Assembly (NCBI GenBank): GCA_014380825.1
Contig: JACMJD010000550.1
Location: 1-10,486 of the forward strand
DNA length: 10,486 bases
Source: Phycisphaerae bacterium
Lineage (GTDB): Bacteria; Planctomycetota; Phycisphaerae; Tepidisphaerales; Tepidisphaeraceae
Reading direction: 5' to 3'
Shown: piece after piece, positions 1 through 5,474 of the stretch
How the letters are laid out: each line of letters opens with the position of its first letter
Position numbering within the stretch: position 1 is the first letter of the stretch
Made by a program: the position numbers and the translations under genes
Notes under the pieces: model-generated
The model's input: only the letters and a program-made list of their open reading frames with translations
Databases searched by the model: none
Told to the model about the DNA's origin: nothing

Positions 1-311
1 CGGTTTGGTGATACGAACCGCACTCGCGATCGCGCCGATTTGATCGTATTTTCCGACTTGAATCGATCGCGCCGCGGCGAATCATTCGTAAAATCCGGAG
101 AAAATTGAACGTTTGCCATTGAATCGCCCGGTTTTTTGGCTATTTTGTCGCGCACCGTTGTGGAACGCATTGAAAAATGCGGATTGCGACAGGGAAACCG
201 GGAATGGATGGGACTGTTCCCGCATCGCCGCCGAACGATGGAATCGGTGGCAAGTCCGCTGGGCACGAAATCGCTAATCGCGACACGACCGCCCGCGAAA
301 GGAGACCGCAT
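1..311. other. Upstream leader region without a supported gene
   Basis: This stretch precedes the HU gene. Short reading frames cross it, but none has a recognisable protein or a good ribosome binding site of its own. It contains AT-richer islands (around 40-52, 89-104 and 131-146) in an otherwise GC-rich sequence, so the HU promoter probably lies here. TAAAAT at 89-94 resembles a -10 box and TTGAAC at 105-110 a -35 box, but I found no pair with proper 16-18 bp spacing, so no promoter is called. The only clear signal is the AAAGGAG ribosome binding site at 298-304. Confidence 0.5.
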
Positions 312-611
312 ATGGCCAAGGCCATGACCAAGTCAGAGATCGCCACGCAGCTCGCAGAGAAGGCCGGCATCTCGAAGAAGCAAGTGAACCAGATCCTCGA
401 AGCACAAGCTGACCTCGCCTATCGTCAGGCGAAGAACCAGTTCCCGATCCCGGGTATCGGCAAGCTCGTGCTCGTCGAGCGTCCGGCCCGCACGATGATC
501 ATGCAGTTCGGCCCGAAGAAGGGTCAGACGATCAACGTCCCCAAGAAGAAGGTCCTGAAGTTCCGCATCGCAAAAGCTGCTAAGGATGCAGTCTTGGGCG
601 CCAAGAAGTAA
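312..611 (+). CDS. HU-family DNA-binding protein
   Basis: A 99-aa basic protein of the HU/IHF family, which are dimeric nucleoid proteins that bend and compact DNA. Residues 5-45 match the two-helix dimerisation part (KSEIATQLAEKAGISKKQV). Residues 46-99 match the beta-saddle, DNA-binding arm and final helix: GIGKLVLVERPART is the equivalent of the family signature, and FRIAKAAKDAV matches the usual C-terminal helix. The length is close to the usual 90-100 aa. The arm is unusual: the common RNPxTG-type sequence is replaced by MIMQFGPKKGQ, although a proline (P68) remains near the tip where HU proteins intercalate DNA. The ATG at 312 is chosen because AAAGGAG lies 7 nt upstream and the family begins here; an in-frame extension to 177 adds unrelated sequence. 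An intrinsic terminator follows at 648-685, so the gene is probably monocistronic. HU versus IHF or a lineage-specific HU-like paralogue cannot be settled from sequence alone. Confidence 0.93.
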   Translation: MAKAMTKSEIATQLAEKAGISKKQVNQILEAQADLAYRQAKNQFPIPGIGKLVLVERPARTMIMQFGPKKGQTINVPKKKVLKFRIAKAAKDAVLGAKK

Positions 612-647
612 TTCAAGTCGATCGAGCAGATCGATGATTGATTCAGG

Positions 648-685
648 GACCGCGAGTCGCGCTTCGGCGCGGCTCGCGGTCTTTT
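648..685 (+). terminator. Rho-independent terminator with UUCG tetraloop
   Basis: Positions 648-662 pair with 667-681 to give a 15-bp stem with a single G-U wobble (657/672). The stem is closed by the extra-stable C(UUCG)G tetraloop (loop 663-666) and followed directly by TTTT at 682-685. It lies 36 bp after the HU stop codon and before the next gene, so it should end the HU transcript. Confidence 0.9.
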
Positions 686-876
686 CGCGTGGCGGGGCTT
701 GCGCGGCGGGTACCGGTTGCGGCAAGTTGGCGGATATTGGCGACACGTCGGCTCGCATCGCTGCAAACCATCCGTCAATCCAATCGGGGTTTGTCAGGTT
801 CGTGCGCGGTACGGCGGTTGCTCACTGCGAAGCAGCGGATCACCAGAACCGTTGTATTCACACAGGAGAACGCATC

Positions 877-1386
877 ATGACCAACAGCAACCTAAGCTCA
901 GGCAGCACCGACGACAGCACCAACATTGGCGGCCGGTCGGATGAGGCCACGCGACAACTGAACAGTTTCCTGCGCGGCGAAATCTCCGCGGCGGAAACGT
1001 ATCGCATGGCGATCGAGAAAGTGTCCGACGCCGACAAATCGCACGCCGCGAATCTCGGACTGCTGCGCGAGATCCAGGCGGAACATGGCCGCGCCGCGCA
1101 GGCGATCCGAGACCGCATCCGCGAACTGGGCGGCGAACCGTCCGACAGCTCCGGCGCCTGGGGCGCCTGGGCCAAGTTCACGCAAGGCACCGCCAATCTC
1201 TTCGGCGATGCCAGCAGTCTCAAGAGCCTCAAGGAAGGCGAAGAGCATGGTCTGAAGGATTACCAGGAAGGCCTGGATGACATCGACGCGACCAGCGCCG
1301 ATCTGGTGAGCAACCAACTGATCCCGGCCCAGCAGAGGCATATCAATCTGCTGGATCAGTTGATCAATTCGGTTGGGCGGGCGTAG
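877..1386 (+). CDS. DUF2383-type (PA2169 family) four-helix-bundle protein
   Basis: A 169-aa soluble protein with no signal peptide. After a polar N-terminus (residues 1-22) it is almost entirely amphipathic helix, with helices at roughly 23-50, 53-84, 114-137 and 140-166. The line-up of ETYRMAIEK (E40), EIQAEHGR (E69, H70), GEEHGLKDY (E122, E123, H124) and PAQQRHINLLDQL (Q153, H155) resembles DUF2383 / PA2169-family proteins, which have a ferritin-like four-helix fold. The E/H pattern could bind metal, but that is inference. The biochemical role of the family is not established; members are often associated with stress conditions. The ATG at 877 is preferred because AGGAG (864-868) lies 8 nt upstream; the open frame to 586 overlaps the HU gene and its terminator. 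A hairpin follows at 1418-1447, and the HU terminator lies upstream, so it is probably transcribed alone from a promoter within 686-876, where I could not identify one. Confidence 0.85.
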   Translation: MTNSNLSSGSTDDSTNIGGRSDEATRQLNSFLRGEISAAETYRMAIEKVSDADKSHAANLGLLREIQAEHGRAAQAIRDRIRELGGEPSDSSGAWGAWAKFTQGTANLFGDASSLKSLKEGEEHGLKDYQEGLDDIDATSADLVSNQLIPAQQRHINLLDQLINSVGRA

Positions 1387-1417
1387 TACGTCGGCCAGAC
1401 TAGACTGATTAAGACTT

Positions 1418-1447
1418 ACGACAGCCGGCCACCGAGCCGGCTGTCGT
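1418..1447. terminator. Perfect 12-bp inverted repeat, probable terminator hairpin
   Basis: ACGACAGCCGGC (1418-1429) is repeated exactly inverted at 1436-1447 around a 6-base loop. It sits 31 bp after the DUF2383-protein stop and 58 bp before the next start. There is no T-run on either side, so it may act as a terminator that needs a factor, or as an mRNA 3'-end stabiliser, rather than as a classical intrinsic terminator. Confidence 0.6.
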
Positions 1448-1505
1448 GCGTCCGGGTTGCGATTTGGCTGGAAATCTGATCCGCGATTTCCTACAAGGGG
1501 GCTGA

Positions 1506-2867
1506 ATGGGAAACAGTCTGAAGCGGCTTTCCTCGTGCTTGGCGATAACCTGGCTCGCGCTCGGTAGCGTGTGCGTGAGCTCGGCTTCCGCGCAAACCAG
1601 CGGCACATGGCTGGGCGCGGGCGGCATGTGGAGTGATCCGAATCTGTGGACCTCAAAGCCGCAGTTCCCTTCCAACGGTGGCGAAGCGACTTTCATCTCC
1701 CAGATCAATTCGACGATTACCGGCACGATCACGCTCGATACTTCCGTGCAGTTGTCGCGGCTGATCACGAGCAACACTCGTTACATGCAGTTGATCGAAC
1801 CCGTGAACGGCCACATGTTGGAGTTCGTCGGACCGGCAGAAGTTCGTGTTGATGATCCGCTGATTTGGATTGGCGGATTCTTCTGGCCGCGCCCCGGCTT
1901 CTGGTTGAAGGGCGGCGTGAGCGGAAACGCGGGACTGACCAAAACCGGCGCGGGCGAGATCGCGCTTAGCGAAACGAATTCCTTCACAGGTGGCCTGCGC
2001 ATCAACGGCGGCACGGTGTTCGCGCGGCACGACACGTCGCTGGGCGCAGCCAATGAATCGATCACGATCAATGGCGGAACGCTGTCGTCGTTTTCCAACC
2101 CAATACCGTTGGACACGTCGCGAACGATTCACATCGGGGCAAACGGCGGAACGTTTCACTCCTATGCAAGCGCTCCGGTGTTCCGCGGAGACATGACCGG
2201 CGATTCCACCGCGACGTTCCAGAGCACGTTGCTGGTTGAAAACACGTCCATCGCCTTCCGCGTCCTGGGCGATCAATCGTTCACCGGTGACGTACGCGTC
2301 TTCACGCGCGCCGACAGCGTCACGTCCACCGGTACGCTTGCCGAGGCCGGCGCCTGGCGGCACGCGCGATCTCTGCAAATCGTAGGCCGACTTGCGATCG
2401 ACAACAGCACGTCGGCCAACTCGGATCGCTTGAGCGACGGCACCGTCACGATCGGCAACGGCACGATGCTCGTCACCGGCAACACGGCGACGGCGATCAA
2501 CGAACATGCCGGCCCGCTGGTGGCGGACGGATTCGGTCATCTCGCCATCGGCACAGCAGGAGCGCAGCCGGTAAACCTGACGTTCAGCCGATTGGAAACG
2601 CGTCGCGGCGGCGCGATTTCGGTGGGCACGCTGAACGGCGGCTCGACGATTCGCTTCGACCAGGCGCCAACGCTCATCGGGTCGGGAACACACGGGATAA
2701 CGTCGGCTCCGATCGCGCCGGGTTTGTCGGTCACCACGCTGCACACTTACGACGGCGGCGTCGGCGTTCGACGATTGAACAGCAACGAATACCTCACAAC
2801 CCTGCCTAGCGGCGCATCAACCGCCAACGAACGGACGCATTGGCGGCCACAAAGATTGCATCGCTGA
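1506..2867 (+). CDS. PEP-CTERM surface protein A, 5' part (autotransporter-associated beta-strand repeat protein, frameshifted)
   Basis: A 453-codon N-terminal part of a secreted protein whose C-terminal part continues in another frame (2840-3568). Residues 1-29 form a signal peptide: basic KR, hydrophobic core, cleavage expected after ASA at A29/Q30. Residues 32-63 hold the opening motif GTWLGAGGMWSDPNLW common in planctomycete surface proteins. Residues about 142-194 (GLTKTGAGEIALSETNSFTG followed by LRINGGTV) match the autotransporter-associated beta-strand repeat (PATR, TIGR02601/PF12951). The rest is Gly/Thr/Asn-rich and probably a beta-solenoid. Near the end, DGGVGVRRLNSNEYLTTL matches the part that in such proteins leads into further repeats. 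The last nine codons (HWRPQRLHR) break this composition and end at TGA 2865-2867, which fits reading past a frameshift. The start ATG at 1506 has AAGGGGG at 1495-1501. As written, the product would be secreted but have no anchor. Confidence 0.85.
   Translation: MGNSLKRLSSCLAITWLALGSVCVSSASAQTSGTWLGAGGMWSDPNLWTSKPQFPSNGGEATFISQINSTITGTITLDTSVQLSRLITSNTRYMQLIEPVNGHMLEFVGPAEVRVDDPLIWIGGFFWPRPGFWLKGGVSGNAGLTKTGAGEIALSETNSFTGGLRINGGTVFARHDTSLGAANESITINGGTLSSFSNPIPLDTSRTIHIGANGGTFHSYASAPVFRGDMTGDSTATFQSTLLVENTSIAFRVLGDQSFTGDVRVFTRADSVTSTGTLAEAGAWRHARSLQIVGRLAIDNSTSANSDRLSDGTVTIGNGTMLVTGNTATAINEHAGPLVADGFGHLAIGTAGAQPVNLTFSRLETRRGGAISVGTLNGGSTIRFDQAPTLIGSGTHGITSAPIAPGLSVTTLHTYDGGVGVRRLNSNEYLTTLPSGASTANERTHWRPQRLHR
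2810..2867 (+). other. Frameshift interval splitting surface-protein gene A
   Basis: The upstream frame (codons beginning at multiples of three) runs to TGA 2865-2867. The frame that carries the rest of the protein is open from 2810, just after a TAG at 2807-2809. The switch must lie between these limits. Joining NERT (codon ending 2837) to LAATKIASLSIAG (from 2840) gives the smoothest protein, so the lesion is most likely around 2835-2840. The change equals loss of one base or gain of two. No slippery heptamer of the X-XXY-YYZ type and no homopolymer longer than three is present, so neither programmed -1 frameshifting nor tract slippage is supported. Confidence 0.8.
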
Positions 2868-3568
2868 GCATCGCCGGCACACCCGGGGCGCCGCTCGGAA
2901 CGCTAGACCTCACCAACAACGACTTGCTACTCACCGCTAACGCAACGGCGGATGTTACATCGCTCGTCGCCTTTGCGCGTCATGGCGGCGCATGGGATCG
3001 AACTGGGCTCACCAGCAGTGCCGCCTCAGCAGCTTCGGTAAAAAACACGACGATCGGTGTGTTGAGCGGTTTTGAGTACCGATCGATCTACGGCCCGAGT
3101 GCTGTCTTCAACACCTTCGCTGTCGCCGACACCGATGTCCTCGTCAAATACACCTACTACGGCGACACGGATTTCAACGGCCTCGTCGACTTCGACGATT
3201 ACTCGCGCACCGATGCCGGCTTCAACAACAACCGCGGCGGCTGGTTCAACGGCGACGTCGATCTGAACGGCATCGTCGACTTCGACGATTACAGCTTGAT
3301 CGACCTCGCCTTCAACACGCAGTCCGGCACGCTTCGCCGGGCGATGGCGTATCTCGATGGCAGCGATCGGACGGATGAAGGGATGAACTCCCCGGCTCTG
3401 CGGCTGGTCGAGCGGCACTTCGCCCGGTTCGGCAATGCCTACGCGGCCAATTTCCTGAACAGCGTTCCTGAACCCGCAGGCCTCGGCGCGGTTGGATTGG
3501 GCATGCTTCTGCTGCCCCGGCGACGCGTTAGACGTGGAATAGACGGCCTGCGGCGATTATCCGCTTGA
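2840..3568 (+). CDS. PEP-CTERM surface protein A, 3' part (dockerin-like repeats and sorting signal)
   Basis: The C-terminal part of gene A, in the -1 frame relative to 1506-2867. The first possible initiator is TTG 2840, which lacks a ribosome binding site, so this is unlikely to be an independent gene; true homology begins a few codons earlier. Numbering from TTG, residues 43-212 are the 170-aa module shared with genes B and C. Two calcium-loop-like segments lie at 108-125 (GDTDFNGLVDFDDYSRTD) and 138-155 (GDVDLNGIVDFDDYSLID), resembling dockerin/EF-hand loops. VPEP at 209-212 starts the PEP-CTERM signal, followed by a hydrophobic stretch (213-225) and the basic PRRRVRR (226-232). Ten further residues follow the basic cluster, which is longer than usual and unlike B and C. 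The module is undamaged despite the upstream frameshift. If the frameshift is a sequence error, 1506-3568 is one gene of about 687 codons. Confidence 0.8.
   Translation: MAATKIASLSIAGTPGAPLGTLDLTNNDLLLTANATADVTSLVAFARHGGAWDRTGLTSSAASAASVKNTTIGVLSGFEYRSIYGPSAVFNTFAVADTDVLVKYTYYGDTDFNGLVDFDDYSRTDAGFNNNRGGWFNGDVDLNGIVDFDDYSLIDLAFNTQSGTLRRAMAYLDGSDRTDEGMNSPALRLVERHFARFGNAYAANFLNSVPEPAGLGAVGLGMLLLPRRRVRRGIDGLRRLSA
2966..3475 (+). repeat. Shared C-terminal module, copy A (510 bp)
   Basis: First of three copies of a 510-bp segment that runs from the VAFARHGGAW codons to the final proline of PEP. Copies B (4780-5289) and C (8466-8975) have exactly the same length. Each contains two dockerin-like loops 90 bp apart and the blocks NTQSGTLRRAM, YLDG, HFARFG/HFAQFG and FLNSVPEP/FLNSIPEP. 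Confidence 0.85.
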
Positions 3569-3657
3569 CGCAATAGGCACGGCTTGGCAGAACATCATTT
3601 CCTGATGACGCGGGCCTCCTCCGCGCGCTGAAGGTTTTGTGAACGGAGCTGGGAAAA

Positions 3658-5355
3658 ATGCCACATGTATCCTCTCGTCCGGCACTGCGCCGATTCTTTA
3701 ACCAACGCCGAGTCTTCAATGTCGCCTTGGCGGCGGCGATTGCGTCGACCGCGTCCGCATCACTCCACGCCGGAGTCGGCGTGGCTGTCTCATCCAACTA
3801 CACCGGTCCTTTGGCCGGCAACTGGAGCGACGCCGCGAACTGGACCAACACGCCGGTCATGGCGCAGTACCCGAACAACGGCAACGGCGGCGGGTTCTTT
3901 TACGACGCGACGATCGCCAACGAAGCGACCGTTACGCTCACCGAGAACATCAGCATCGAGCACTTCACGCTCACCAACAGCACCATCGAGGGCGATTTCA
4001 ACCTCACCGCAAACGGCGGCATGACCTGGACTGGCGGCGGAATGCGCGGCGAAGGCGTCACCACAATCCCGGCTGGCCGAACGCTGGAAATGTCCGGTGG
4101 AGCGCGACGCACGCTCACGCGCACGCTGGACAATTTCGGCACGACCAACTGGACCAACGGCGGCGTGACCGGCGATGCTTTCGCGGCGCTAGGCACGTTC
4201 ACCAATCGAGCCGGCGCGACATTCCTGGCCAACAGCTCGTTCGTAGCGATGGGCGCCTTCGGCAACGGCACGTTCAACAACGCCGGACTCGTCCGCAAAA
4301 CCGCCGGCCTCGAAGCGCGCTTTGGACAAGTCACGAAGATCAACAACACCGGCACAATTCAAGTTGAGACCGGCCTGATTCGCTTCGTCGGTCCGATCAC
4401 GCAACTGAATGCCGGCACGCTGAGCGCCGGGACGTGGCGAGTCGACGCCACCACCGCGGTGGGCGGGGAAGCCTTCCTGCAGTTCGACAGCAGCGTGGTC
4501 AATGTCATCGGACCTGCGGCGCGCGTGGAACTGATTGGCAGCGGCGCAGTCTTCGTCAACATCGACTCACTCAACGAAAACCAGGGCAACTTCCGCATCG
4601 CCGGCGGACGCAACTTCGCAACCCCCGGCGCGCTGGCGAACTCCGGCACGATCGAAGTTGGCACCGGTACCGCGATCGACATCACCGGCGCGCTGACCAA
4701 CACCGGCACGATCGACGTGAACGGCGGCCTGCTCGCGCGCTACACCACGGGCAGCCCGCTGCCCGCGATCGAATCGCAAATCGCCCTCGCGCGCAACGGC
4801 GGCGCGTGGAACCAGGCCGGCATCACCAGCTCCAACGCGCGTGCGGCCGTCCCGAAGAACAAGAACCTGGGCACGATGGAAGGCGTCCAATTCCAACAAC
4901 TGTACGGCGCCGGCGCGCTCTTCAACGGCATCGCCGTCAATAACAGCACCGTCGTCGTCAAATACACCTACAACGGCGACACGGACCTGAACGGCATCGT
5001 CGACTTCGACGACTACTCCCGCACCGATGGCGGCTTCAACAACAACCGCACCGGCTGGTTGAACGGCGACTTCGATTACAACGGCATTGTCGACTTCGAC
5101 GACTACAGCTTGATCGACCAGGCCTTCAACACGCAATCGGGAACGCTGCGTCGGGCGATGAGCTATCTGGATGGCAGCGATCGCAGCGACAACGGCATGA
5201 ACGTCCCCGCACTAGAACTGGTCCAGCAGCACTTCGCGCGGTTCGGTGATGTCTACGCGTCCAGCTTTCTAAACTCGGTCCCCGAACCAACCAGCGCCCT
5301 CGTGCTGCTTGGCGGGCTAGCCGCTTCAGCGGCTGGCAGGCGTCGTCGTCGCTGA
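3658..5355 (+). CDS. PEP-CTERM surface protein B with dockerin-like repeats
   Basis: An intact 565-aa secreted protein. Residues 1-38 form a long signal peptide with an arginine-rich start (RRFFNQRRVF), a hydrophobic core and cleavage expected after LHA (38/39). The RRxF context is slightly Tat-like, but Sec export is more usual for this class. Residues 45-86 hold the opening NWSDAANW motif. Residues about 95-360 are a Gly/Asn/Thr-rich body with recurrent N-T/S-G-T-I turns (INNTGTIQV, LANSGTIEV, LTNTGTIDV), as in beta-solenoids. Residues 375-544 are the shared 170-aa module, with calcium-like loops at 440-457 and 470-487. PEP is at 542-544, followed by a hydrophobic helix and RRRRR at the very end, a complete PEP-CTERM signal that exosortases recognise for cell-surface sorting. 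The start ATG has GGAG at 3645-3648. It lies 89 bp after gene A and 119 bp before gene C; co-transcription is possible. The function of the body is unknown. Confidence 0.93.
   Translation: MPHVSSRPALRRFFNQRRVFNVALAAAIASTASASLHAGVGVAVSSNYTGPLAGNWSDAANWTNTPVMAQYPNNGNGGGFFYDATIANEATVTLTENISIEHFTLTNSTIEGDFNLTANGGMTWTGGGMRGEGVTTIPAGRTLEMSGGARRTLTRTLDNFGTTNWTNGGVTGDAFAALGTFTNRAGATFLANSSFVAMGAFGNGTFNNAGLVRKTAGLEARFGQVTKINNTGTIQVETGLIRFVGPITQLNAGTLSAGTWRVDATTAVGGEAFLQFDSSVVNVIGPAARVELIGSGAVFVNIDSLNENQGNFRIAGGRNFATPGALANSGTIEVGTGTAIDITGALTNTGTIDVNGGLLARYTTGSPLPAIESQIALARNGGAWNQAGITSSNARAAVPKNKNLGTMEGVQFQQLYGAGALFNGIAVNNSTVVVKYTYNGDTDLNGIVDFDDYSRTDGGFNNNRTGWLNGDFDYNGIVDFDDYSLIDQAFNTQSGTLRRAMSYLDGSDRSDNGMNVPALELVQQHFARFGDVYASSFLNSVPEPTSALVLLGGLAASAAGRRRRR
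4780..5289 (+). repeat. Shared C-terminal module, copy B (510 bp)
   Basis: Second copy of the module, from the IALARNGGAW codons to the last proline of PEP. Both loops read GIVDFDDYS (first loop GDTDLNG, second GDFDYNG), and the two GGC-ATy-GTC-GAC-TTC-GAC-GAC-TAC stretches lie 90 bp apart, pointing to an internal duplication of the loop. Confidence 0.85.
5316..5337. repeat. Near-perfect palindrome in the 3' end of gene B
   Basis: GCTAGCCGCT (5316-5325), TC, then AGCGGCTGGC (5328-5337) form an inverted repeat with one G-T wobble. It lies inside the codons for the PEP-CTERM hydrophobic helix (LAASAAG), 16 bp before the stop codon. The same palindrome occurs at 8999-9020 in gene C. There is no T-run behind it. 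Confidence 0.6.
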
Positions 5356-5474
5356 CCGCACTCTTCCGCGCAATCGAAGATTCATCATTCGCTCGCGCAG
5401 GATCGTCGCGCATCGTCGGTATTCACTTCCGATCGACCCTTGCGGGCCGACTCATTTCATTGGAAGGAGAACCC

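Noticed and set aside
40..110. Candidate promoter boxes upstream of HU (TTGATC 40-45, TAAAAT 89-94, TTGAAC 105-110)
   Set aside because: No two of them have 16-18 bp spacing in the right order, and planctomycete promoters are poorly defined, so no promoter is asserted.
177..311. In-frame 45-codon N-terminal extension of the HU protein
   Set aside because: It has no ribosome binding site at 177, encodes nothing like HU, and overlaps the strong AAAGGAG site that serves the ATG at 312.
586..876. In-frame 97-codon extension of the DUF2383-type protein
   Set aside because: It would overlap the HU gene and its terminator hairpin; the ATG at 877 has a well-placed AGGAG and begins the family-like sequence.
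1653..2744. Minus-strand open frame (363 codons) opposite gene A
   Set aside because: Arg/Ala-rich shadow frame with no ribosome binding site or recognisable domain, opposite a supported coding sequence.
2840..2867. Programmed -1 ribosomal frameshifting or translational coupling in gene A
   Set aside because: No X-XXY-YYZ slippery site, no downstream hairpin that I can see, and no ribosome binding site before TTG 2840.
3609..3625. Possible terminator between genes A and B
   Set aside because: Only CGCGG/CCGCG, a 5-bp stem with a 7-base loop; the short T-run (3634-3637) is too far away. Too weak to call.
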